Both the position numbers and the translations under genes were made by a program. From Ensifer adhaerens (GTDB lineage: Bacteria > Pseudomonadota > Alphaproteobacteria > Rhizobiales > Rhizobiaceae), in assembly GCF_000697965.2 (NCBI RefSeq), contig NZ_CP015880.1, positions 3,234,001 to 3,298,000 on the forward strand: DNA of 64,000 nucleotides, given 5' to 3'. Positions within the stretch are counted from its first letter, which is position 1. Every line of letters begins with the position of its first letter. Below, piece by piece: positions 45,873-54,250 of this stretch. A model generated the notes under the pieces. It did no database searches. It saw nothing but the letters and a program-made list of their open reading frames with translations, and was not told the origin of the DNA.

Positions 45873-46830
45873 TGCCAAGCGGATCTCTCCGTCGACCGTC
45901 CTTCTTGCGTCCGCTGCGCTGGCGCTGCTGTCGATGATCGCCTTCATGACCATCGGCGCGAAGGGAAGCTGGAGCTTCATCCTCTCTTTCCGCGGCACAA
46001 AGCTTCTCGGCATGGTGCTGGTCGCCTACGCGATCGCCGTCTCGACGGTGCTGTTCCAGACGATTTCCGGTAATCGCGTCCTGACGCCGTCGATCATCGG
46101 TTTCGACGCCATGTACACGCTGCTGCAGACGGTCATGGTGTTCTTCCTCGGCGCCGCCGGCGCGGCAAGCATGAACCCGCAGATGCAGTTCACGCTCGAA
46201 ACGACCGTGATGGTCGGCCTGTCGCTGCTCCTGTTCCGCGCCCTCTTTTCCGGCGGCAGCCGTAGCCTGCATCTCCTGATGCTGGTCGGCGTCATTCTCG
46301 GGGGCCTGTTCCGCAGCCTCTCCTCGTTCCTGCAGCGCATTCTCGACCCCAACGACTTCATCGTCCTGCAGGACAGGTTGTTTGCAAGCTTCAACAGTAT
46401 CGATGCCAACCTGCTCGGTATTGCCGCCGCAGCCACCCTCGCCGTGACCTTCGTCCTGTGGCGGCTGTCGCCCACCTTCGACGTGCTCTCGCTCGGGCGC
46501 GAGGCGGCGATCGGGCTTGGCGTCGACCATCAGCGCGTGGTGACGCTTCTCCTGGTGCTGATCGCCGTGCTGGTCTCGGTCTCCACCGCGCTCGTCGGGC
46601 CGGTCACCTTCTTCGGTCTGCTCGTTGCAAGTCTCGCCTGGCAGCTGTCACCCACCGCCACCCACCGCTTCGTCCTGCCGGTCGCAGTCTTTATCGCGGT
46701 CGCGACGCTCGTCGGCGGCCAGGTCATCCTCGAGCGGCTGTTTTCCTTCAACACGGCGCTCAGCATCGTCATCGAATTCTTCGGTGGCCTAGTCTTCATC
46801 TTCCTGCTCGTCCGAGGCTCCGCGCGATGA
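45862..46830 (+). CDS. Ferric-siderophore ABC transporter permease 2
   Basis: FecCD-family permease of 322 residues, related to FatC/YclO. Contains LVAYAIAVSTVLFQTISGNRVLTPSIIGFDAMY and LVGPVTFFGLLVASLAWQL. Pairs with the first permease to form the channel. The end overlaps the ATPase start (ATGA). Confidence 0.92.
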   Translation: MQADAKRISPSTVLLASAALALLSMIAFMTIGAKGSWSFILSFRGTKLLGMVLVAYAIAVSTVLFQTISGNRVLTPSIIGFDAMYTLLQTVMVFFLGAAGAASMNPQMQFTLETTVMVGLSLLLFRALFSGGSRSLHLLMLVGVILGGLFRSLSSFLQRILDPNDFIVLQDRLFASFNSIDANLLGIAAAATLAVTFVLWRLSPTFDVLSLGREAAIGLGVDHQRVVTLLLVLIAVLVSVSTALVGPVTFFGLLVASLAWQLSPTATHRFVLPVAVFIAVATLVGGQVILERLFSFNTALSIVIEFFGGLVFIFLLVRGSAR

Positions 46831-47585
46831 TCGAGATCCAAGAGGTAACGAAATCCTATGGCGGCACCGCGGTCGTCGACCGGGTGTCGCTGACGCTACC
46901 CGCAGGCGGCCTGACCTCGATCATCGGCCCAAATGGCGCCGGCAAGTCGACGCTTTTGTCGATCGTCAGCCGGCTGATGCCGATGGATACGGGCAAGGTG
47001 CTGGTCGACGGCCTCGACGTCAGCCGCGCCGCCGGCGACGTGCTTGCCCGGCGGCTGTCGATCATGCGCCAGGACAACCATATCAGCGCGCGCCTGAGCG
47101 TGCGCGACCTTGTCGCCTTCGGCCGCTATCCCTATTCCAAGGGACGGGTGACGGCGGCCGATGCGGAGCATATCGACCGATCGATCGCCTATCTTGGGCT
47201 CGAACCCTACCAGAACCGCTTTCTCGACGAACTCTCCGGCGGCCAGCGCCAACGCGCCTTCATCGCCATGGTGCTGTGCCAGGACACCGACTACATGCTG
47301 TTCGACGAGCCGCTCAACAATCTCGACATCAAGCATGCGGTCGAGACGATGAAGCTCCTGCGCCGGCTGGCCGACGATTTCGCCAAGACGGTGGTCGTCG
47401 TGCTGCACGACATCAACTTCGCCTCCGCCTATTCCGACCGCATCGTCGCCATGCAGGGCGGCCGCCTCGCCTTCGAGGGACCGCCGCAAGACATGATCGT
47501 GCCGTCGCGGTTGCAGGCGATCTTCGATGTCGACTGCCGCGTCCATGCCGTCGGCGAGACGCGCCTCGTCAACTATTTCGATTAG
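46827..47585 (+). CDS. Ferric-siderophore ABC transporter ATP-binding protein
   Basis: 252-residue ATPase. Walker A GPNGAGKST, Q-loop MRQDNHISARL, signature LSGGQRQRAF, Walker B YMLFDEPLNNLD and H-loop VLHDINFA. FepC/YclP-type. Start at 46827 by ATGA overlap with the second permease. Last gene of the plus-strand iron operon. Confidence 0.95.
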   Translation: MIEIQEVTKSYGGTAVVDRVSLTLPAGGLTSIIGPNGAGKSTLLSIVSRLMPMDTGKVLVDGLDVSRAAGDVLARRLSIMRQDNHISARLSVRDLVAFGRYPYSKGRVTAADAEHIDRSIAYLGLEPYQNRFLDELSGGQRQRAFIAMVLCQDTDYMLFDEPLNNLDIKHAVETMKLLRRLADDFAKTVVVVLHDINFASAYSDRIVAMQGGRLAFEGPPQDMIVPSRLQAIFDVDCRVHAVGETRLVNYFD

Positions 47586-47683
47586 AACGCAGACATACGC
47601 CTTGGCCCGAATGCGCGAAGCGCGCTGCACGGACACCCATGCAGCGCGCTTCGACAATGATCATGCCGGGAACAGGGCGGACG

Positions 47684-50600
47684 CTATCCGGCCGCGCCGG
47701 GTGCGCCCTCCTTGCCGATCCGGGCCGCATCCGCCGCGTGGTCCTCGTCCGTCACGGAGGAGAAGCGCTTCAGCCAGCGGCCCATCTTCGTGTTGATGTC
47801 GTCCATCACGGTGAACATCACCGGCACGAAGACAAGGCTCAGCATCGTCGACGTGATCAGGCCGCCGATCACCGCAACCGCCATCGGCGCGCGGAAGGCG
47901 GCACCGGCGCCGACGCCGATGACTGCCGGGACCATGCCCGCCACCATGGCGATCGTCGTCATGATGATCGGCCGCGCGCGGGTGACGCCCGCCGTCAGCA
48001 GCGCCGTGCGCCGGTCGGCACCTTCGTTGCGGCACTCGATCGCATAGTCGACCAGCAGGATCGAGTTCTTGCAGACGATCCCCATCAGCATCAGGATCCC
48101 GATCATCGACGAAAGGTCGAGTGCCGCACCGAACAGGATCAAAGCCAGCGCCGCGCCGCCGATCGACAACGGCAGGGCAACGAGGATGGTCACCGGCTGC
48201 AGGAAATCCTTGAACAGCAGGATCAGAACCGCCACGACCATCAGGATGCCGGCAAGCAGCGCCAGGGCGAAGTTGCGGAACATCTCCGACATGTATTCCG
48301 CGTCGCCATAGTTGGCCTGCGTCACGCCCGTGGGCAGTTCCTTCATGGCCGGCAATGCCGAAATCGCCTCGAAGGCCGTGCCGAGTGTCATGCCGTTGAG
48401 GTTTGCCTCGACGGCGATCAGACGCTTGCGATCGAGACGCTCGACGCTGCTTTCCTCGGCACCGAAGGAGACGTTGGCGACGGACGTCAACGGCACCAGG
48501 GCACCCGCATTCGTGCCCACCCGCAGATTGCGCAAGGTGTCGAAATCGCCGCGGGCCGACCGGTCGAGCATCACCCGGATCGGCACCTGGCGGTTACCGA
48601 GGTTGAACCGCGCGGAGTTGCTCTCGCTGTCGCCCATCGTCGCGATACGGGCGACGGTGCCGATCGAGGTCACCGACACGCCGAGCCTTGCCGCCTCGTC
48701 GAAGCGCGGCTTGACCAGAAGCTCGGGCGAAAGCAGCGGCTCGGTCGACCGAACGCTGATCAGCCCGGGGAGTGCACGCATCTCGTTTTCCAGACGCCGC
48801 ACCGAAGCCATCAACGTTTCCGGGTCATCGCCCGTCAGGTAGATGGAGAGGTCCTTCGCGCCTTCGGTCGAGGAGAAGGTTGCCTGGATGTCGGGGGTCT
48901 CCGCCAGCAGGGGCCGCAACGACAGTTCGAAGGACTTGCGGTCGAGTTCACGCTCCTTGCGCGGCTTGAGCTTGATGCGCAGCGATACCTCGTTGAGACT
49001 GTCGGTCGTCGCCAGAACGTTCTCGACTTCCTTGCGTTCCTTGAGCTTGGCCACCAGATCGTCGGAAATGCGCGCGGTTTCCTGGAGCCTCGTGCCGGGC
49101 GGCAGCGTGATCTTGAGCTGCGAGACGTTGCTGTCGCTCGTCGGCATGAAACCCGTCGGCAGCATGCTCAAAAGCGCGATCGAGCCGACGAAGATCAGCG
49201 CGACCATCGAAAGCGCGGTCTTGCGGTGATCGAGGGTCCAGCCGAGCATGCTGCGATAGGCGTCGCTGATGCGCGACGGCTTGACGGCATGGCCGTGACC
49301 AGGTTTCGGCCGCAACAGATAGGCCGCCATCAGCGGCGTCAGCAGGCGTGCCACCAGCAACGAGAACAGAACGGCGATCGCGACGGTCAGGCCGAACTGC
49401 TTGAAATATTGCCCGACCGCACCACCGATGAAGCTCACCGGCGCAAAGACGGCGACGATCGTCAGCGTCGTTGCGACGATCGCAAGGCCGATCGCATCGG
49501 CCGCATCGATTGCCGCGATAAACGGCCGCTTGCCCATGTCGACATGCCGCTCGATATTCTCGATTTCGACGATCGCATCGTCGACAAGAATGCCGATGAC
49601 CAGCGTCAGGGCCAGAAGGCTGATGCCGTTGAGCGTGAAGCCGAGCAGGTCCATCACCGCGAAGGTCGGCAGGATGGAGAGCGGCATGGCAAGCGCCGAG
49701 ATCAGCGTCGCCCGCCAGTTTCGCAGGAAGGCGAAGACGACGACGATGGTTAAAAGTGCGCCTTCGATCAAAGCCGTGACGGCCGCATCGTAGCTCTCCT
49801 GCGTATACTCGACGAGAGAGATCAGCTCGGTCATCTCGACGCCGGGGGTGCGCGCCTGGATCTCCTTCAGCCGCTCGATGACGCGCTCGGCAACGACCGT
49901 GTCGCTCGCTCCCTTGCTGCGCGAAACCGAGAAGCTCACGATCGGTTCGCCATCGAAATGGGCAAAGCTGCGCGGCTCGGACGATGTGTCCTCGATCGTC
50001 GCGATGTCGGAGAGCTGCAGCCAGCGGCCGCCTGCAAGCGGGATCGAAAGCTGTCGGAGCTCGTCCACCGAACCGGCACTGCCGACGGTGCGGATCGACT
50101 GTTCGCGTCCGCCGATTTCGCCACGACCGCTCGGGATGTTGATGTTGATTTCCCTGAGCGCCGTGTTCACCTGATCGGCCGTCACGCCAAGTGCCAGCAA
50201 GCGTTCGGGATCGAGCGAAACGCGCACTTCGCGGCTGACGCCGCCGAGACGCTGCACCTTCTGCACGCCGGGCAGCGTCAGCAATTCGCTGGTGATCGTG
50301 TCATCGACGAACCAGGACAGCTCCACTTCCGACATGTGGGGCGCCCGCACGGCGTAGTAGACGATGGCGCTGCCGTCGACGTCGAGGCGCGAGACGATCG
50401 GCTCCTGAATGGATTGCGGCAGGTCGGCGCGGATCTGCGCCACGGCCTCGCGCACGTCGTTTGCCGCCCGGTCCGGATCCGTGCCGATCTTGAATTCGAC
50501 CGTGGTCGTGGAGACGCCGTCGGTAATGGTCGAGCGGATGTGACTGACCCCGACAAGGCCGGAGGCGACCCCTTCGACGCGGCGCGTCACCTGCGTTTCC

Positions 50601-50782
50601 ATTTCGCCCGGCTGCGCGCTCGGTTGCGTGATCGTCACCGTGACGATCGGGAAGGATACGCTCGGATTGGCGTTGACCGGCAGCCTCAGAAACGAGGCGA
50701 TCCCCATCAGCGTCAGCACGACGAAGAGAACGATCGTCGGAACCGGCTTGCGGATCGCCCAGGCGGAGATGTTGCTCGTCAT
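47684..50782 (-). CDS. RND efflux pump inner-membrane transporter (HAE1 type)
   Basis: 1032 residues, 12 helices and two large periplasmic loops, of AcrB/MexB length. Starts NISAWAIRKPVPTIVLFVVLTLMGIASF; the proton-relay aspartate pair is present in LVIGILVDDAIVEIENIERH (helix 4). Proton-driven export of drugs or other amphiphiles. Start overlaps the adaptor stop by four bases (ATGA). No outer-membrane channel gene is next to it; a TolC-type protein elsewhere would be needed. Confidence 0.94.
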   Translation of the reverse strand: MTSNISAWAIRKPVPTIVLFVVLTLMGIASFLRLPVNANPSVSFPIVTVTITQPSAQPGEMETQVTRRVEGVASGLVGVSHIRSTITDGVSTTTVEFKIGTDPDRAANDVREAVAQIRADLPQSIQEPIVSRLDVDGSAIVYYAVRAPHMSEVELSWFVDDTITSELLTLPGVQKVQRLGGVSREVRVSLDPERLLALGVTADQVNTALREININIPSGRGEIGGREQSIRTVGSAGSVDELRQLSIPLAGGRWLQLSDIATIEDTSSEPRSFAHFDGEPIVSFSVSRSKGASDTVVAERVIERLKEIQARTPGVEMTELISLVEYTQESYDAAVTALIEGALLTIVVVFAFLRNWRATLISALAMPLSILPTFAVMDLLGFTLNGISLLALTLVIGILVDDAIVEIENIERHVDMGKRPFIAAIDAADAIGLAIVATTLTIVAVFAPVSFIGGAVGQYFKQFGLTVAIAVLFSLLVARLLTPLMAAYLLRPKPGHGHAVKPSRISDAYRSMLGWTLDHRKTALSMVALIFVGSIALLSMLPTGFMPTSDSNVSQLKITLPPGTRLQETARISDDLVAKLKERKEVENVLATTDSLNEVSLRIKLKPRKERELDRKSFELSLRPLLAETPDIQATFSSTEGAKDLSIYLTGDDPETLMASVRRLENEMRALPGLISVRSTEPLLSPELLVKPRFDEAARLGVSVTSIGTVARIATMGDSESNSARFNLGNRQVPIRVMLDRSARGDFDTLRNLRVGTNAGALVPLTSVANVSFGAEESSVERLDRKRLIAVEANLNGMTLGTAFEAISALPAMKELPTGVTQANYGDAEYMSEMFRNFALALLAGILMVVAVLILLFKDFLQPVTILVALPLSIGGAALALILFGAALDLSSMIGILMLMGIVCKNSILLVDYAIECRNEGADRRTALLTAGVTRARPIIMTTIAMVAGMVPAVIGVGAGAAFRAPMAVAVIGGLITSTMLSLVFVPVMFTVMDDINTKMGRWLKRFSSVTDEDHAADAARIGKEGAPGAAG

Positions 50783-51936
50783 TGCTGGTCGCCCGTCTGC
50801 ATCGGCTGGACGTCTTTCGTTGCGACCGCTTCGCCTTCGCGCAGCGACGCCCCGGATTTAAGGACGACCCGTTCGCCGGTCGAAAGGCCCGAGGTAATCT
50901 CCACCTTGCCGCCCTGGCGCATGCCCGGCTTGACCGACTTGCGCACGACCTGGCCCCCATCGACGACGAAGACCGAGACGGCGCCATCCGGCGCACCGAA
51001 AAGCAGGGCGGAATCGTCGACCATGATCGCCTTGCGCTCGCCCACCACGATCTCCGCCCGGCCGAACGTGCCCGCGAAAGGCGGACGCCCGGTGGACAGC
51101 GTGACTTGCGCGGTGCCAAGGCGGGTCTCGCGGTCGATCTTCGGGTTGATTACCCGCACATGCCCCTGGAGCCAGTCGGCTCGGCCCGAAAGCTTGACCT
51201 TCACGGTCTGGCCAACCGCGAGCAACGGCAGTTCGGTTTCCGGCACGTCGGCCGCAAACTCGATTTCGCCACCGCGAATGAGCTTGAGCAGCGGGTCCGA
51301 GCCCGCAAGCGCACCGGCGCGCGCCAGCCGTTCCGAAACGATCCCGTCGGCAGGTGCCACGATCACGGCACGATCGAGCCTTCGGCGCGCCTCGGCCTCA
51401 AGCGCTTCCGCCTGGTCGTAATCGGCCCGCGCGACCTCGACAGCCTGTTCGGCAAGGGCGAGCGCGGAGACGCGTTCCTCGAGAATGGTCGCGGCCTGAA
51501 GGTGGCTCAACTGGCGGGCGCGCGCGAGTTTTCGCTGTTCCTGCGTGACCGTCTCTTCCTCCCGCGCCATCGCTGCACTGGCGCGCGCGACGCGGCCCTT
51601 GGCCTCGCGCAGAAGGTTCTCCAGCATGTCGGTTTCCAGCCGGGCGAGCACCTGCCCCGCGGCTACCCGATCGCCGATCTCGACCTCGACACTGGCGATA
51701 CGCTGGTCAGTCAAGGTTGTGCCGACGGCAATCTCCTCGCGGGCAACGAAGATGCCGGCAAAGGAGCGTGTCCATTGCTGTGGGCGGCTGTCGGCAACGA
51801 GCGTCGTTACCGTGCGGGTGGCAGACGGGGCGGGAACGGAGGCGGCGGCCTCCCCCGAGGCGCGCGCCGGACCAGCAGCCGCCGCAATCATAAGCAACGC
51901 TGCAAGAGCGACGTTCAACTCAATTGTACGTCTCAT
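50779..51936 (-). CDS. RND efflux periplasmic adaptor (membrane fusion protein)
   Basis: 385 residues: signal segment (about 1-26), barrel-sandwich lipoyl-like halves (GDRVAAGQVLARLETDMLENLLREAKGRV and RRLDRAVIVAPADGIVSERLARAGALAG) around an alpha-helical hairpin, then a beta-barrel. The start at 51936 follows GGAAAG; the frame is open to 52065 but runs through AT-rich promoter DNA. First gene of the leftward efflux operon, divergent from tetR. Confidence 0.92.
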   Translation of the reverse strand: MRRTIELNVALAALLMIAAAAGPARASGEAAASVPAPSATRTVTTLVADSRPQQWTRSFAGIFVAREEIAVGTTLTDQRIASVEVEIGDRVAAGQVLARLETDMLENLLREAKGRVARASAAMAREEETVTQEQRKLARARQLSHLQAATILEERVSALALAEQAVEVARADYDQAEALEAEARRRLDRAVIVAPADGIVSERLARAGALAGSDPLLKLIRGGEIEFAADVPETELPLLAVGQTVKVKLSGRADWLQGHVRVINPKIDRETRLGTAQVTLSTGRPPFAGTFGRAEIVVGERKAIMVDDSALLFGAPDGAVSVFVVDGGQVVRKSVKPGMRQGGKVEITSGLSTGERVVLKSGASLREGEAVATKDVQPMQTGDQQ

Positions 51937-52019
51937 TTCATTGGCTTTCCATTGGCGGGGCCGGCGGCGTGATGCGCCTGCGATACCGGATCCCGGGTCG
52001 GGCAAAGGGCGTCGATAAT

Positions 52020-52040
52020 TTATTAGATCATTCAATCTAA
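52020..52040. promoter_or_regulatory. Candidate TetR operator on the efflux side
   Basis: TTATTAGATCA (52020-52030) is the exact inverse of the 11-mer at 52169-52179, and the site also forms the perfect inverted repeat TTAGAT-CATTCA-ATCTAA (52023-52040). It lies 84 bases before the adaptor gene. Confidence 0.6.
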
Positions 52041-52168
52041 CAATAGAATTCATCAAACGCGACAATTGTAAGGCAGATCACACACGAGCATTGCGGGAAG
52101 ATGGCGGAGATCATGCAAACGGCCGGCGGCCTTGACACCGATCGTCTGCCCACCGAAATCAGAGTGCT

Positions 52169-52179
52169 TGATCTAATAA
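52169..52179. promoter_or_regulatory. Candidate TetR operator on the regulator side
   Basis: TGATCTAATAA, the inverted copy of the element at 52020-52030, 27 bases before the tetR start codon. One copy next to each divergent promoter suggests that the TetR protein represses both the pump and itself. Confidence 0.6.
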
Positions 52180-52206
52180 TTGAACGGCATGCAAGGAGAA
52201 CCGGCG

Positions 52207-52806
52207 ATGCGCAAGATCGACCCCGAAAAACATGCGGCCAGGCGTCGGCTGATTCTCGATGCGGCAATCGCCTGCTTTTCGCGCAAGGGTTTTCACGGCA
52301 CGTCGACGGCCGAGATCTGCGCCGAGGCAGGCATGAGCCCGGGAAATCTTTTCCATTATTTTCCGACCAAGCACACCATCATCGCGGCGATCGTGGAAGA
52401 GGAACGTCAAGAAACGGCGGAGATTTTCCGAAAGCTGGGCGAAGAGGAGGATCTGTTCGCCGCCTTGCTGGGCTTTATGGATAGCGTTCTCGAACTCGCG
52501 GGCGATCCTGCCTATTCGAGCCTCGCGCTCGAAATCGCCGCCGAAGCGATGCGTGACGAGCGCATCGGGACGCTAGCGGCGACGAACGACGCGGAACTCC
52601 AGTCGGCGCTCGTGGCACTCCTGCGCAACGCCGCCAGCCGAAACCAGATCGACAGGACCCTCGACGCGGAGGGCGCTGCCCGCTGGATCGCCGCGATCAT
52701 CGACGGCATCTTCAGCAGGGTCGCGGTCGATCCCGGCTTCAAGCCGAAGGAGGAAGGTGTGCTGCTACACCGCCTGTTGAGCCGCTTTCTGCGCACGCAA
52801 GACTGA
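52207..52806 (+). CDS. TetR-family regulator of the efflux operon
   Basis: 199 residues. N-terminal helix-turn-helix ([55 protein letters not shown]) and a ligand domain resembling the BetI/AcrR C-terminal type. The ATG at 52207 has AAGGAG seven bases ahead; an upstream codon at 52180 is less likely because the candidate operator ends there. Divergent from the pump genes. Confidence 0.92.
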   Translation: MRKIDPEKHAARRRLILDAAIACFSRKGFHGTSTAEICAEAGMSPGNLFHYFPTKHTIIAAIVEEERQETAEIFRKLGEEEDLFAALLGFMDSVLELAGDPAYSSLALEIAAEAMRDERIGTLAATNDAELQSALVALLRNAASRNQIDRTLDAEGAARWIAAIIDGIFSRVAVDPGFKPKEEGVLLHRLLSRFLRTQD

Positions 52807-52905
52807 GCGTGAGAAATACGAAACCGCAGCGGCCCTTCGGCACCCTGCGGTCTCCTGTTGCCGGCCCGCCTCGGCTTGAAGCCGAGGCAGTTCGTCGAAG
52901 CAATC

Positions 52906-53949
52906 TCAGGAATGCTTCTGGATGACGCCGTAGACGATGTTGCGGTTGGCACCGAAGAAGACGCGCGCGTCGATCGCAGACTTCCCGGCACTCTTGTGGA
53001 TGATGTTCCACATGTCCACTTCGGAACGCAGCAGCAAGGCCCAGTTCATGAAGGTCTCCATGTAACCGTCGACACCGATGTCCTGGGCGAAGTTGGCAAA
53101 AAGGAAGACGCCGTTCGGCTTCAGCATCTGCAGGCAGCGATGCGTCAGCTTGATGGCCACCTTGTCGGCGAGATAGTCGTAGAGACCGGCCGCATAGATG
53201 AAGTCGAACGTGCCGAGCTTCTGGTCGCGGCCGAGCAGGCTGCGAACGGAACCGTCGACCGCTTCGATCGCCGTGCCGTAGAAATCGCGGCTGATCGATC
53301 CGACACTGAGAGGATCCTGATCGAGCGCCACCCAACGCTTGATGCGGCGTTCCTCGAGCGCTTTGGAGCGGTTGGCTTCCCGCAGATGACCCGCGGCAAT
53401 CGTCAGGATCTCCGCCTCGGAACCCCGGCTCGCCGCGATCTCGTCGACGTGGCGCGTGAGGATATCGCGGCGTTCGCGCACCGCCACCGAGGACGAAGCG
53501 TCCTTCGTGTAGTCGTAAAGGGCGCGCCCGACCGGCGACGCCTGCTCGATTTCGCCGGCAACGCTCGCATGGCCGTAGATGAAGTCGAGCAACTGCGCGT
53601 CACCCGAATATCCCCTGGGCTTGTCGAACGACCACCGGGTGAACGGATCCTGCAGGAAGTACTCCGAAACCGGGTGATCCTGGGCAATCGGGATTAGCTC
53701 CTGCCACACGCTCGGGTGGTATTTGGCACGGGTCTGGTGGAGGGAGGCCGCGAGCCGGTCGATAATTTTCGACGCATCCGTTCCTTGAATGAATTGTTCC
53801 TGAGCGACCCTGAGAATCAATGCGAGCTCGGCCTTGGCGGTCGAGAGCTGTTCGTCATGTCGTTCGCCGCGGGGCGAAACGAACTCATCAGCCATTGCCT
53901 TGGGAGTAATGAGGCTCTGACCGTCGAAAACAGTCTGAAATTGGCGCAC
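52906..53949 (-). CDS. SAM-dependent methyltransferase-like protein
   Basis: 347 residues. N-terminal helical part (about 1-160) and a class I methyltransferase-like domain with SAM-loop candidate EILTIAAGHLREA and acidic WVALDQDPLSVG. Similar proteins are often annotated as involved in fatty-acid methyl ester (PhcB-like) signalling; I regard that only as a possibility. The GTG at 53949 has GGATGG ahead; an ATG at 53895 is the alternative. Divergent from a GGDEF-EAL gene. Confidence 0.75.
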   Translation of the reverse strand: MRQFQTVFDGQSLITPKAMADEFVSPRGERHDEQLSTAKAELALILRVAQEQFIQGTDASKIIDRLAASLHQTRAKYHPSVWQELIPIAQDHPVSEYFLQDPFTRWSFDKPRGYSGDAQLLDFIYGHASVAGEIEQASPVGRALYDYTKDASSSVAVRERRDILTRHVDEIAASRGSEAEILTIAAGHLREANRSKALEERRIKRWVALDQDPLSVGSISRDFYGTAIEAVDGSVRSLLGRDQKLGTFDFIYAAGLYDYLADKVAIKLTHRCLQMLKPNGVFLFANFAQDIGVDGYMETFMNWALLLRSEVDMWNIIHKSAGKSAIDARVFFGANRNIVYGVIQKHS

Positions 53950-54250
53950 GCGAGACCATCCGTTAAAGCTTTGTTAACAATAGTCGCGAAGATGCGCGCA
54001 TTACGGCTCGGAATGCAAGTTTTTGTATATAATAAGGTAAATACTCGGAGCTCACCCCTTTGGGTGATACCGATTCGCAGATGCCCTGACCCATTAATTT
54101 AACAAAACTTAATGGACACCTCCTATCATGCCTCGCAGCGTTTCCCGCCCTTGTTGCATATGGGCCGCGGCGAACACGCAGGGAGTGTCCGAAACAACGT
54201 CCATTGATGGAAAAGCGACGACAGATTTCCGTTGACCGTGACGCAGCGCG
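53950..54250. other. Divergent promoter region, methyltransferase / GGDEF-EAL
   Basis: 301 bases without a gene. A consensus TATAAT stands at 54028-54033 on the plus strand but without a convincing -35 at 17 bases. TCACCC-CTTT-GGGTGA near 54052-54067 and the AT-rich stretch around 54093-54115 are the only other features seen. Confidence 0.5.

Noticed and set aside
47276..49753. 825-residue plus-strand frame opposite the RND pump
   Set aside because: Arginine/histidine/aspartate-rich antisense translation; the pump and iron ATPase on the real frames carry all expected motifs.
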